A DNA stretch of 64,000 bases from Tessaracoccus caeni (GTDB lineage Bacteria; Actinomycetota; Actinomycetes; Propionibacteriales; Propionibacteriaceae): NCBI RefSeq assembly GCF_029211185.1, contig NZ_JARGDO010000010.1, forward strand, positions 94,215 to 158,214, given 5' to 3'. How positions within the stretch are numbered: position 1 is the first letter of the stretch; every line of letters starts with the position of its first letter. The position numbers were made by a program, and so were the translations under genes. Positions 43,540 to 51,780 of the stretch are shown one piece after another. The notes beneath the pieces are model-generated. The model had not been told where the DNA came from, did no database searches, and saw only the letters and a list, made by a program, of their open reading frames with translations.

Positions 43540-44098
43540 GGCGCTCCTCAAGTAGCTGGGTTAGCCGTTCGTGATCGTCGCGGGGAAGGAGGCTGGTGCG
43601 GCCGCCGCGCTCCAGAGCTTGACGGATCAGGTAGGTGGGGGTGCCTGCTTCGATGCAGTCGGCGATGGTTGTCGGCAGGGTGGTGACCGGGATGCCTTCC
43701 CGCCAGGTGCGCTGATCCGGGCGAAGGTTGCGGTGGTGGATGACGTAGCGGTCGCCGCCGGTGCGTCGTAGTCGGTGTCGCCGACCCACGGTGAGGTGGA
43801 TGCGGTCGGGGTTGATGTCGCTGACATTCCATGCGGCGAGTGCGGTGTCATGCGACAGGCACGCTTCTTCGGCTCCGGCCCAGAGGACGGCCAGCGCCCA
43901 GTTGTCGTAGGGGGTCGCGGGAACCTGGGGGATTCGATAGATTCCGTGGGTGATGCGTTCGACACGGTTTCGTGAGGCGAGCTTGGGAAGCTCGGTCTTC
44001 GGGATGCCTTCTTCGACGGCCTGAGCAGCAGTGACAAACCCGTGCTGATCGAGCGCGATCTCGCGGAGTCGCTCTAGGTACGTCAATGCCTCAGCCAT
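43526..44098 (-). CDS. abiEi: AbiEi antitoxin-type repressor
   Basis: The 190-residue protein has an N-terminal winged helix (QHGFVTAAQAVEEGIPKTEL) typical of AbiEi. A C-terminal domain with HHRNLRPDQRTWREGIPVTT and RQALERGGR follows. AbiEi antitoxins repress their own operon and counter the AbiEii nucleotidyltransferase. It overlaps the natural abiEii ATG by 14 bases. A perfect inverted repeat lies directly before its start. Confidence 0.85.
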   Translation of the reverse strand: MAEALTYLERLREIALDQHGFVTAAQAVEEGIPKTELPKLASRNRVERITHGIYRIPQVPATPYDNWALAVLWAGAEEACLSHDTALAAWNVSDINPDRIHLTVGRRHRLRRTGGDRYVIHHRNLRPDQRTWREGIPVTTLPTTIADCIEAGTPTYLIRQALERGGRTSLLPRDDHERLTQLLEERHDQH

Positions 44099-44131
44099 GT
44101 CAAAAGTATACCAAAATGGGTTACTTTTGAC
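44099..44131. promoter_or_regulatory. Operator of the AbiE operon: perfect 10-bp inverted repeat
   Basis: GTCAAAAGTA (44099-44108) and TACTTTTGAC (44122-44131) are perfect inverted copies around a 13-bp AT-rich spacer, immediately 5' of the AbiEi start. AbiEi proteins are known to bind such repeats, so this is very likely the autoregulatory site. Confidence 0.75.
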
Positions 44132-44154
44132 ATCGTGTCCGCCTGGGTTGGTGA

Positions 44155-44778
44155 TCAGTGGCGCCATTCGTGGGCGTCGAGGCTCGGTTTGGCGAGGAGT
44201 TTCTGGGCGAGGGCGTCGTCGCAGCCGATGATGGTCACGGCGGTGTCCGCTGTGGACGAGAGGAACCAGGAGCGGTCTGACGGCCACAGGTAGCTCAACT
44301 CCAGGAAGAGGTTCCACTGCGCTGCCCAGGGTTCGAGGACGGTCCCGAAGACGCTCTCGCGCAAGGGTGCCGAGTATAGAACGTAGTTGAGTCGTCCGGG
44401 GTGCCAGGTGGTCTCGGGGGTGTTGAAGCCTCGCGATGCGGCTTGGGATGGGTCTCCGAGAAAACCGGCGTACAGCGCGAAGTGGCACTCGGTGTCGGGG
44501 TCGTAAGTGTCGAGCAGTATCTGGTCCAGCGTCGCCTGTTGCTCGTCGGAGAGCGGGTCGTCCGAGGTGCGATGGACATTGGGAGAGGCGAACGGAAAGC
44601 GGTCGTCGGAGACGAGGGCCGTGCCGGGATGCAAGAGCACGACAAAGCGATCGAAGTGGTCGGATGGGAACGCGTCGAAGGTCTCGATCCAGGACTGAAA
44701 CCAGTCGAGCTGTCCGTTCTCGATGCGAGAGATCACCTGGTCAATGTACTCCCGGGCGTCTACGCGGCCTGAACCCAA
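44155..44778 (-). CDS. Hypothetical soluble protein of the defence island
   Basis: The product is up to 207 residues. It is acidic and aromatic-rich (YIDQVISRIENGQLDWFQSW, FDRFVVLLHPGTALVS, CHFALYAGFLGDP, TWHPGRLNYVLYS). The regular strand-helix pattern suggests a real alpha/beta protein, but no family is recognised. The start is uncertain: a TTG at 44778, or the GTG 16 codons later, both without a clear ribosome site. It is probably a lone gene between AbiE and the toxin-antitoxin pair; its end lies 24 bp from the AbiE operator. Confidence 0.6.
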   Translation of the reverse strand: MGSGRVDAREYIDQVISRIENGQLDWFQSWIETFDAFPSDHFDRFVVLLHPGTALVSDDRFPFASPNVHRTSDDPLSDEQQATLDQILLDTYDPDTECHFALYAGFLGDPSQAASRGFNTPETTWHPGRLNYVLYSAPLRESVFGTVLEPWAAQWNLFLELSYLWPSDRSWFLSSTADTAVTIIGCDDALAQKLLAKPSLDAHEWRH

Positions 44779-44802
44779 CCCGGCCGTTGAGTTTGCTCGC
44801 GA

Positions 44803-45243
44803 CTAGGTATCTTGCTGCTCGGCTAGCAGCTTCGCGTGCAGGGATGCGGCGTCTGCTGCACCGAGTGTGAGGATCTCTTGCTCAGGGACGCCGAGGTCGC
44901 GGAGGGCTCGTAACAGGTACAGCGGGACGGCCTTCTTCACGGCCGGCGCTGGGGCGCCCCCGCGATCGGGGAGCGTCTTGTGCTTGACGCAGGCCCAGAA
45001 CTCCGTCGCCGTGACGTCGAGCTGGTTTCGGAGGATATGCGACCACATTGATGCGCCGTACTCGGTGCGATCGACGGGGCGGGAGATTCGCGTGCGCAGA
45101 ATGCGTCCGTCCCACAGTGCGAGTTCGTAAGTGCGGTGGTGCTGCACGGGTCGTCCGGTTGCGCCGCGAGTCAGAACCCAGCCCTCGATCTCGCAGAACC
45201 TGTCGTGGTCTTCCCGGGTGGCAGCGGGGTGCTTCTCACTCAC
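44803..45243 (-). CDS. Toxin-like protein paired with a Phd-type antitoxin
   Basis: The 146-residue protein contains REDHDRFCEIEGW, then a strand-rich part with LRTRISRPVDRTEYGASMWS and HILRNQLDVTATEFWACVKH. Sequences of this pattern in actinobacteria are usually annotated as cytotoxic translational repressors of toxin-antitoxin systems (recollection, not a search). The start overlaps the antitoxin stop by eight bases, consistent with coupled translation. No experimentally known toxin motif is visible. Confidence 0.72.
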   Translation of the reverse strand: MSEKHPAATREDHDRFCEIEGWVLTRGATGRPVQHHRTYELALWDGRILRTRISRPVDRTEYGASMWSHILRNQLDVTATEFWACVKHKTLPDRGGAPAPAVKKAVPLYLLRALRDLGVPEQEILTLGAADAASLHAKLLAEQQDT

Positions 45244-45661
45244 CGCCGCGCTCGAACCAATCCCGCAGTTCGTCGTCGGTGGACAGCTTCACCAGCTGCA
45301 CCAGCGCCCAGGCATCCGCGTGGTTGGGGGCATCCTTGAGGTGATCTTCCCAATCCTCCGCGTACTCGCGCAGCGACAGCAGCAGATCTGCGAGCGCGCC
45401 GTCCACATCGGGGCCTTCCGACACGAAGGGGTGGTCCTCCATGAGCGCGATCACTCGACCATCCTCGGAGAGCACGCGAATCCGGGGGGAGAGTGTTCGG
45501 TAGAGGTAGTCGCGGAGACGGTGAACGGGCATGACGGCTGAGAGTTCGCCGTCGCGGGCGAGGGTGACGGTTCGGCCCCGGGCGGTTGCGTCGAGGACGT
45601 CCTTCAGATGTGCTCGTGCTCGCGAATAAGTCGGGTAGTCCGCCACCAATGGCATGTTCAT
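45236..45661 (-). CDS. Phd/YefM-like antitoxin
   Basis: The 141-residue protein starts with a Phd-like domain: TYSRARAHLKDVLDATARGR, then TVTLARDGELSAVMPVHRLR, the beta-rich DNA-binding and dimer part. The C-terminal half is acidic (DWEDHLKDAPNHADAW) and could wrap the toxin. Three starts are possible within nine bases (45664, 45661, 45655), after AAGGGG. The upstream region holds nested palindromes, a good autoregulation site. Confidence 0.78.
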   Translation of the reverse strand: MNMPLVADYPTYSRARAHLKDVLDATARGRTVTLARDGELSAVMPVHRLRDYLYRTLSPRIRVLSEDGRVIALMEDHPFVSEGPDVDGALADLLLSLREYAEDWEDHLKDAPNHADAWALVQLVKLSTDDELRDWFERGGE

Positions 45662-45673
45662 CACCCCTTCTGT

Positions 45674-45703
45674 ATACGTACTTGATGTACGTGACGTACG
45701 TAT
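45674..45703. promoter_or_regulatory. Operator of the toxin-antitoxin pair, nested ACGTAC palindromes
   Basis: The half-site appears three times in alternating orientation (ACGTAC at 45676, GTACGT at 45687, ACGTAC at 45694). The outer pair ATACGTAC and GTACGTAT spans 45674-45703 as a dyad. It sits 10 bp before the antitoxin start in an AT-rich island that should be the promoter. Confidence 0.65.
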
Positions 45704-45811
45704 TGTATCTCAGATGTGTCAAGACAGGAGTCTTTCTGAGTCGGGCAGAGGCACTCGAATGCCCCGCGGTCGTCAGTAGGGTGTCGTTCGACACCAGCGG
45801 AGGGAGCCGAC

Positions 45812-46414
45812 ATGGACAAGGACGAGGCCGAGATTGTCGTGCTGCTGAGGGAGAGCGTTCGACAGCAGCGGATGTGGCTGGGTGTGGTTGTGGTCGGCGT
45901 GATCATTGGGGCGATCATCATGGTCGCGATGTTCCCTGGCTTGAGGTTGAGCGGGCCGCTCGCGCTGACCGGCGTGGGTACGGCCCTTGGCATTCTCATC
46001 ACTGCGCCGCAGCGGAAGATGCTGGCGGAACTGGGACTGAGTCGCGAGCAGGCCATCGAGCTGCTGAGTCGAGCCGATCGGGTCGGCCTCACTCTGGAAG
46101 AGAGGAAGGCGCGCCAGGGCCGTAGCCGGGAGACGTGGCGCCTGGTCACCACAGTCTCGACGATCATCGCGGTGATCGCCATCGTCTACGTCGCTTCGCA
46201 GGCCGGGAACACGGTAGACGACAACGCGCCTGAGTCCGCTACCTCAGCCTTGTTCCCGCTTGCGCTCTTCGGGGGTGCGGTCGCCGGCATCACCGCGATC
46301 ACCGGGTTCATCCAACTGTCCACCTTCCCGCCCGTCGACCACGCCGCGGCCGTCGAGCGTGCCACGACCACTGAAGACGATCAGGCCGGTCAGGACGATC
46401 AGATCGCTCCGTGA
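45812..46414 (+). CDS. Four-helix membrane protein, unknown function
   Basis: The 200-residue protein has hydrophobic segments near residues 22-41, 45-65, 110-130 and 145-165 (WLGVVVVGVIIGAIIMVAMF, LVTTVSTIIAVIAIVYVASQ). The cytoplasmic loop reads PQRKMLAELGLSREQAIELL. The C-terminus is acidic. No family is recognised. It is divergent from the toxin-antitoxin pair and separates the defence island from chromosomal-looking genes. Confidence 0.65.
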   Translation: MDKDEAEIVVLLRESVRQQRMWLGVVVVGVIIGAIIMVAMFPGLRLSGPLALTGVGTALGILITAPQRKMLAELGLSREQAIELLSRADRVGLTLEERKARQGRSRETWRLVTTVSTIIAVIAIVYVASQAGNTVDDNAPESATSALFPLALFGGAVAGITAITGFIQLSTFPPVDHAAAVERATTTEDDQAGQDDQIAP

Positions 46415-46647
46415 ATCAGGCAAGCTGTCGCGCCCGTCTGAGACCCAGGTCGACGATGTCGACGCCTCGCGTTCGGGCCGCGGCATAGCGTCGTCGTAGC
46501 TGGGCACCGTCACCGGGACGTAACCGAGATTTCCCTCCAAGGGTGGTGCGGTGCGCTGTGAAGTGGGTAAGAATGAGCGGAGCAGTGCCACTGGCTCTAT
46601 CCCCAATGTCGGGGTCGGGTCGCGGCGTCCTACGACGAAGGAAGCAC

Positions 46648-49140
46648 ATGTCTCGTTATCCACTCAGAACCCTGGCCAGCGCCACCGCGCTGGCGATGGG
46701 TGCGTCGATGCTGGCTGCGTTGCCGGCCCAAGCTGCCGATCCGATTGAGATCCAACTGCTCGGCATCAATGACTTCCACGGACGGATCTGGTCGGCGCCC
46801 GACAATCAACTGGCGGGACGCCTGGCCAGCAAGGTCGAGGAACTGCGGGAGGCGAACCCCAATACAGTCTTCCTCTCCTCCGGTGACAACATCGGCGCCT
46901 CGACGTTCGAGTCGTTCATCGCCTATGACAACCCGACGATCGACGTGCTGAACGCCATGGGTCTCGAGGTCAGCGCGGTCGGCAACCACGAGTTCGACCG
47001 GGGCTTCGCCGACCTGCTCGATCGTATTCCGACGGAGTTCGGCGGCGTCGAGGATCTGGCGACCGATCGAAGCAAGACCGTCTTCCCTTACCTCGGCGCG
47101 AACGTGTACAACAAGGGCACCGACGCACCTGCCCTGCAGGAGTACTACGTGCTCGATGTGGGGGGCGTCAGCCTTGGCTTCGTCGGGTTGGTCACCAGTG
47201 AGACCTCGACGCTGGTGGCTCCCGCCGGAATCGCGGGCGTGGACTTCGGCGATCCGCTGCCCGCGCTCAACCGTGTCGCTGCGCAGCTCTCTGACGGCAA
47301 CGAGGGCAATGGCGAGGCGGACATCGTGGTGGCGCTGGTCCACGACGGTTCCGACAACACGGACTGCTCCGCGATCGCGACAGAGGCCACCAACTTCGGC
47401 GGCTTGGTGCGGGATGCGAGCAGCGACGTCGACGTGATCTTCTCCGCGCACACGCACAGGGTCTACCAGTGCGAGATCGGTGGGCGTCAGGTGATCCAGG
47501 CCGGCTCGTATGCCACGCATCTTGCTCAGGTCGTGCTGAGCGTCGACCCTGATGACGGATCCGTGCGCTCGGCGACCTCGGGTGTCGTCCTCGTCAACGG
47601 GAGTGGTGCTCCGGCGATCGTCCCGACCCCCTCGATCGTCGAGCTGGTCAATGCGGCCGTCACCGCGGCCGAAGGACCGGGCTCGCAGGTGGTGGCGAAT
47701 ATTACTGCCGACATCACTCGGGCATCCGCCGGGGGCGCTGAGGATCGCGGCTCCGAGTCCAGCCTCGGATCCCTGGTGGCCGACATGCAACTGTGGGCGA
47801 CCAGTGAGAATCCCAACTACGGCGGCACGCCCACCCAGATCGCGTTCATGAATCCCGGTGGCCTGCGGGCCGACCTGTTGTACGGCAGCGACGGCAGCGT
47901 CACCTATAAGCAGGCCGCGCTGGTCCAGCCCTTCGCCAACACCCTGGTGACGATGACCCTCACCGGCGCGCAGATTCGCCAGGTGCTCGAGGAGCAGTGG
48001 CAACCAGAAGGAGCCTCCCGTCCCAGGCTGGCGCTGGGTATCTCCAAGGGCCTGTCGTACACCTACGTCGCGGATGCCGCTCGCGGGAGCCACGTCGTCG
48101 ACATCACCTTCAATGGCGCACCGCTGGACGAGTCGGCCAGCTACCGCGTGGTGGTCAACTCCTTCCTGGCCTCCGGTGGCGACAACTTCACCACCCTCTC
48201 AGAGGGCGCCGACGTGTCCGATTCGGGCCAGGTCGACCTGCAGGCGGCCGTCGACTACTTCGCCGCGCATTCGTCGGTGTCCCCGCCGGCGCTGGGTCGT
48301 TCGTCGGTGGTCGATCCGCCGGCAAAGGAGATCGCCAACCTGACCGCGCCGAAGATCACCGGCAAGGCCGTGGTGGGGCAGACCCTGAAGGCCGACCCGG
48401 GCACCTGGTCCGAGACCGGCGTCAGCTTCGCGTACGAATGGAAGCTGAACGGCACGGCGATCAAGGGTGCCAGCTCGTCGAGCTACAAAGTGGCCAAGGG
48501 GGACGCCGGCAAGAAGCTGACTGTTACCGTGACGGCGGCCAAGGAGGGGTTCACCTCCGCCTCCGCCACCTCGAAGTCGGTGACGGTGAAGGCCAAGACG
48601 GTCAAGAACACCTCGAAGCCGAAGATCACCGGCAAGGCGGCCGTCGGCCACAAGGTGAAGGCCAGCTCCGGCACCTGGTCCGAGAAGGGGCTGACGTACA
48701 GCTACCAGTGGAAGCTGAACGGCAAGAAGATCAAGGGCGCCACGAAGTCGGCCTACACGGTGCCGACATCGGCGAAGGGGAAGAAGCTGACGGTGACGGT
48801 GACGGCCAGCGCGGTCGGTGTCGTGACGACGTCCGCCACGTCGAAGTCGGTGACGGTGAAGGCCAAGCCGATCAAGAACACCTCGAAACCGAAGATCACC
48901 GGCAAGGCGAAGGTGGGCAACGTGGTGAAGGCCAAGCCTGGCACCTGGTCTGAGAAGGGGCTGAAGTACCGCTATCAGTGGAAGCTGAACGGCAAGCCGA
49001 TCAAGGAAGCGACCGAGTCGAGCTACAAGCTGACGTGGCTGGCCAAGGGCAAGAAGCTGACGGTGACGGTGACGGCCAGCCGCAGCGGTTATGTCTCCGC
49101 CAAGGCGACGTCCAAGTCCGTGAAGGTGGGTAAGCGGTAA
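46648..49140 (+). CDS. Secreted 5'-nucleotidase/metallophosphatase with C-terminal repeats
   Basis: The 830-residue exported enzyme starts with a signal peptide (to about residue 29, ALPAQA). The metallophosphatase domain has GINDFHGR, SSGDNIG, VGNHEFDRG and FSAHTHRVY metal-binding motifs. The 5'-nucleotidase C-terminal domain follows (residues about 320-530, AFMNPGGLRADL). Three tandem repeats of about 85 residues end the protein, each with PKITGKAxVG, GTWSExG and KKLTVTVTA. The repeats are Lys-rich and probably hold the protein on the wall or polysaccharide. It salvages nucleotides outside the cell. GGAAG precedes the ATG. Confidence 0.9.
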   Translation: MSRYPLRTLASATALAMGASMLAALPAQAADPIEIQLLGINDFHGRIWSAPDNQLAGRLASKVEELREANPNTVFLSSGDNIGASTFESFIAYDNPTIDVLNAMGLEVSAVGNHEFDRGFADLLDRIPTEFGGVEDLATDRSKTVFPYLGANVYNKGTDAPALQEYYVLDVGGVSLGFVGLVTSETSTLVAPAGIAGVDFGDPLPALNRVAAQLSDGNEGNGEADIVVALVHDGSDNTDCSAIATEATNFGGLVRDASSDVDVIFSAHTHRVYQCEIGGRQVIQAGSYATHLAQVVLSVDPDDGSVRSATSGVVLVNGSGAPAIVPTPSIVELVNAAVTAAEGPGSQVVANITADITRASAGGAEDRGSESSLGSLVADMQLWATSENPNYGGTPTQIAFMNPGGLRADLLYGSDGSVTYKQAALVQPFANTLVTMTLTGAQIRQVLEEQWQPEGASRPRLALGISKGLSYTYVADAARGSHVVDITFNGAPLDESASYRVVVNSFLASGGDNFTTLSEGADVSDSGQVDLQAAVDYFAAHSSVSPPALGRSSVVDPPAKEIANLTAPKITGKAVVGQTLKADPGTWSETGVSFAYEWKLNGTAIKGASSSSYKVAKGDAGKKLTVTVTAAKEGFTSASATSKSVTVKAKTVKNTSKPKITGKAAVGHKVKASSGTWSEKGLTYSYQWKLNGKKIKGATKSAYTVPTSAKGKKLTVTVTASAVGVVTTSATSKSVTVKAKPIKNTSKPKITGKAKVGNVVKAKPGTWSEKGLKYRYQWKLNGKPIKEATESSYKLTWLAKGKKLTVTVTASRSGYVSAKATSKSVKVGKR

Positions 49141-49150
49141 GAATGACAAA

Positions 49151-49213
49151 TAACGCACACTCGACGCCTCTACCGGCCCCATATCGGGCTGTGAAGGCGT
49201 CGAGTGTGCGTTA
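49151..49213. terminator. 19-bp perfect inverted repeat after the nucleotidase gene
   Basis: TAACGCACACTCGACGCCT (49151-49169) is perfectly complementary to 49195-49213, with a 25-nt loop. It starts 10 bp past the nucleotidase stop. The opposite-strand GntR remnant ends in its right arm. It can serve as a terminator; its length would also suit a small insertion or repeat unit. Confidence 0.65.
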
Positions 49214-49430
49214 CTCATCGTTTCGTGTGCGCAGTGCTCCGCTCTGCCTTGCTGATAGCTGGCCTGGACCAGGTCCGTGAGCTGTTGGAGGGTCATTCCA
49301 GCCGCCGTAGCGGCGGCGGCCACCGTCGTGCCGTGTCGGCGCCGCGAGACGATCAGTCTCTGCGCCTCGAGCTCGCGGTAGGCGCGCTGTACGGCGCTGC
49401 TGGCGAAGTAGAGGTTCCCGCTCAGCGCGA
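49211..49430 (-). pseudogene. Remnant of a GntR/YtrA-type regulator
   Basis: About 70 codons retain the recognition part of a GntR winged helix (SSAVQRAYRELEAQRLIVSR then RRHGTTV) followed by a short helical tail (MTLQQLTDLVQASYQQGR). The upstream half of the DNA-binding domain and a start codon are missing; the reading frame before residue Gly-Asn is unlike the family. It is squeezed between two strong inverted repeats. A decayed fragment is the best reading. Confidence 0.6.
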
Positions 49431-49445
49431 GGCAAGCCGAAGACG

Positions 49446-49481
49446 ACGGAGGGGGCGTGCCGATCGGCACGCCCCCTCCGT
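49446..49481. terminator. 36-bp perfect palindrome before the flotillin stop
   Basis: The sequence 49446-49481 is its own reverse complement (ACGGAGGGGGCGTGCCGA and its complement). It lies 12 bp past the flotillin stop in the direction of transcription. It forms an extremely stable hairpin and is probably the terminator of the NfeD-flotillin operon. Confidence 0.75.
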
Positions 49482-49492
49482 GGTTCTGGAGA

Positions 49493-51007
49493 TCAGTGGG
49501 TCTCGGCCACCTCGCCCTTGACCGTCTCCGGGGTCTGGCCCGCGAAGCGCTCGAGGATCGTGGTGAGGTCGAAGCCCGTGGTGTCCTTGACCAGCTGCAC
49601 GGTCTGCAGCAGGTTGTCGGTGACCTGACGCGGGATGGCGCCGGCGCCCTCCGTCGAGACGACGGTGAGGGTGTCGATGTTGCTGATCGGTTTGGCGACC
49701 TCGCTGGCGATCTGCGGCAGGGCCTCGATCAGCATCTGCAGCACGGCGGCGTCGTTGTAGTGCTTGAACGCCTCGGCGCGCTTGTCCATCGCTTCGGCCT
49801 CGGCCTGGCCGACGGCCAGCACGGCCGCTGCCTTCGCCTCGCCCTCGGCTCGGACGGCCTCGGCCTCGGCGACACGACGGGCCTTCTCGGCCTCGCCGCG
49901 CTTGGCGCCTTCGATGGCCTCCGCCTCGGCCAGCGCCTGACGACGGGACTTCTCGCCGATACCGGTGAGACGGGCCTGCTCGGCAGCCGCTTCGGCATTG
50001 GCGATGTCGGCGGCCTTGCGGGCCTCGGCCTCGAAGATGGCGGCGTTGCGGCGCGCCTCGGCCTCGGTCTCCACGCGGTACCGCTCGGCGTCGGCCGGAC
50101 GACGAACCTCGGTGTCGAGCTGGCGCTCCTTCAGGGCGGCCTGCGCGACGGCGACCTTCTCCTGCTCCATCAGGATGGCCTGATCGCGGTCGGCCTGGGC
50201 CAGCGGACCGGCGGACGCAGCGGTAGCGCGGGCGGCGTCGGTCTCGGACTGGATCTCGGCCTGCTTCAGCACGAGCGCGCGCTGCGCGATCGCGATCTCC
50301 TGCTCGGCGGCGATCTGGGCCTGCTCTGCCTCTCGGCGAGCCGCAGCCTCGGCGACGGCGGCCAAGCGGCCGACCTTCGCGGACTCGGGGCGGCCCAGGT
50401 CGGACAGGTAGCTGCCGTCGTCGGTGATGTCCTGGATCTGGAAGGTGTCCAGCACCAGGCCCTGGCCGGTGAGCGAGGCCTCCGACTCGTCGGTGACCCG
50501 CTGTGCGAAGGCGGCGCGGTCGCGGATGATCTGCTCGACGCTCAGCGAACCGACGATGGAGCGCAACGATCCGGCCAGCGTCTCCTGGGTGAAGGTCTCG
50601 ATCTCCTCCTGCTGAGACAGGAAGCGCTGCGCGGCGGCGCGGATCGAATCCTCATTGCCGCCCACCTTCACCAGCGCCACGCCTTCGACGGTGAGCTTGA
50701 TGCCCTGGCCGGAGACCGCGTTGCGGATGGTCACCATGATGCGGCGCGACGACAGGTCGAGCACGTGCAGGCGCTGAATGAACGGGACCACGAAGACGCC
50801 GCCGCCCATGATGACCTTCTGGCCGCTGAGGTCGGTGGAGACGACGCCCGTCTCGGGATTGCGCACCTCCTTGCCCTTGCGGCCGGTGATGATGAAGGCT
50901 TCGTTAGGCTTGGCCACCTTGTATCGGCTGGCGATGAGCCCGCCGATCAAGATCACGAGGATGATCAGCCCGATCACGGCGACGAGTACGGGGTTCAGGT
51001 CAAACAT
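49493..51007 (-). CDS. Flotillin-like SPFH membrane protein
   Basis: The 504-residue protein has an N-terminal membrane helix (VAVIGLIILVILIGGLIASR). An SPFH domain spans residues about 35-210 (KPNEAFIITGRKGK, GLVLDTFQIQDITDDGSYLS). A long Ala/Glu-rich coiled coil covers residues about 225-420, with many EAEA repeats, and a helical end follows. The length and plan match bacterial flotillins that organise membrane microdomains. Its partner gene at 51060 encodes an NfeD-like protein 52 bp upstream, the usual operon pairing. Confidence 0.92.
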   Translation of the reverse strand: MFDLNPVLVAVIGLIILVILIGGLIASRYKVAKPNEAFIITGRKGKEVRNPETGVVSTDLSGQKVIMGGGVFVVPFIQRLHVLDLSSRRIMVTIRNAVSGQGIKLTVEGVALVKVGGNEDSIRAAAQRFLSQQEEIETFTQETLAGSLRSIVGSLSVEQIIRDRAAFAQRVTDESEASLTGQGLVLDTFQIQDITDDGSYLSDLGRPESAKVGRLAAVAEAAARREAEQAQIAAEQEIAIAQRALVLKQAEIQSETDAARATAASAGPLAQADRDQAILMEQEKVAVAQAALKERQLDTEVRRPADAERYRVETEAEARRNAAIFEAEARKAADIANAEAAAEQARLTGIGEKSRRQALAEAEAIEGAKRGEAEKARRVAEAEAVRAEGEAKAAAVLAVGQAEAEAMDKRAEAFKHYNDAAVLQMLIEALPQIASEVAKPISNIDTLTVVSTEGAGAIPRQVTDNLLQTVQLVKDTTGFDLTTILERFAGQTPETVKGEVAETH

Positions 51008-51059
51008 GGCGCCCTTTCTGTTGCGTTGGTTTGCCAGGTATGGGGAGGCGCGTGGCCTC

Positions 51060-51575
51060 TTAGGTCAGCTCGCGCGGTTCGTGCGCGGGCTGGACGGCGA
51101 CGGCGGTGGGGGAGATAACTTCGGAGACCCAGACCTCGGTGCCTGCCATCAGCGGGCCCGGTGCCTTGGCGGTGAGCTTGCGCACGTGCCCTCCGACGCT
51201 GACCCGGATCTCGCCGTAGCCCTCCTCCGGGATGGCGGTGATCACGATGCCGGGATGGCCGATCATCGACGACGTCTTGAACGACGAGGCCGACTCGTCG
51301 CGCCGGAGCAAGCGGGTGAGCCAGATGGCGAGCGCGGTGGCGGCGACGCCGGTTACCGCGCCGACGGCGAGGGCGACGAACATCAGGCTGGTCAGCCCGA
51401 GCCCTATAGCGGCACCGAATCCGAACGCCCCCAGGAAAGCTGCGAGGCTGGTCAGGGAGAACAGGTCGCCGTCGAGGAAATCGAGGTCGAACACGCCGTC
51501 GATCAGGTCGCCGAAGATCAGCGACGTGAGCACCAGAACCACCCCGACGGCTCCCATGATCAGGAAGACAGTCAT
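51060..51575 (-). CDS. NfeD-like membrane protein with OB-fold tail
   Basis: The 171-residue protein has three to four hydrophobic segments (VFLIMGAVGVVLVLTSLIFG, LMFVALAVGAVTGVAATALA). The C-terminal beta-rich domain (HPGIVITAIPEEGYGEIRVS, SEVISPTAVAVQPA) resembles the soluble OB domain of NfeD proteins. NfeD proteins accompany flotillins in bacteria. The start is the ATG with AAGGA upstream; a GTG three codons earlier is less likely. Confidence 0.8.
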   Translation of the reverse strand: MTVFLIMGAVGVVLVLTSLIFGDLIDGVFDLDFLDGDLFSLTSLAAFLGAFGFGAAIGLGLTSLMFVALAVGAVTGVAATALAIWLTRLLRRDESASSFKTSSMIGHPGIVITAIPEEGYGEIRVSVGGHVRKLTAKAPGPLMAGTEVWVSEVISPTAVAVQPAHEPRELT

Positions 51576-51704
51576 GTGTCCCACGTCCTTAGGCGGTTCT
51601 GGCTAGGTCATTCCTAGTCTAGCGGCGGGATCCAACGGCCGCCGGGCAACCTCCGGTCTCGTGCCAGTGCTCGGCGCGTCTGGGCACTAGGATCATGGGT
51701 CAAC

Positions 51705-51777
51705 GCCCTCGTAGCCCAACGGTAGAGGCAGGCGGCTTAAACCCGCTTCAGTACGGGTTCGAGTCCCGTCGGGGGCA
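51705..51777 (+). tRNA. tRNA with UAA anticodon and short variable loop
   Basis: All arms can be drawn. The acceptor GCCCTCG pairs with CGGGGGC with one G-U. The D arm has the loop AACGGTAGA, the anticodon stem GGCGG pairs with CCGCT around loop CTTAAAC, and the T arm ACGGG-TTCGAGT-CCCGT follows. The anticodon is TAA (reads UUA, leucine). The variable loop has only five bases (TCAGT), whereas bacterial leucine tRNAs normally carry a long arm. No CCA is encoded; the gene runs ACC. The 3' half is the attachment site of ICE-B. Confidence 0.82.
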
Positions 51778-51780
51778 CCC
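51737..51780. other. Attachment site of ICE-B in the tRNA 3' half
   Basis: The integrase gene reads backwards through the T arm and acceptor of the tRNA, and its stop codon lies in the anticodon loop. Integration into a tRNA 3' end with integrase reading into it is the standard arrangement for elements that restore the tRNA sequence. The core is within the shared stretch; the matching repeat at the far end of the element is beyond 64000. Confidence 0.7.

Noticed and set aside
48340..49137. Tandem DNA repeat in the nucleotidase gene as a possible mobile or CRISPR-like repeat
   Set aside because: The periodicity (about 255-260 bp) follows codon frame and encodes three protein repeats, so it is a coding repeat.
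48199..49470. 423-codon leftward frame running from the GntR remnant into the nucleotidase repeats
   Set aside because: Only the first part looks like a GntR piece; the rest is repeat-region antisense rich in His, Arg and Leu.
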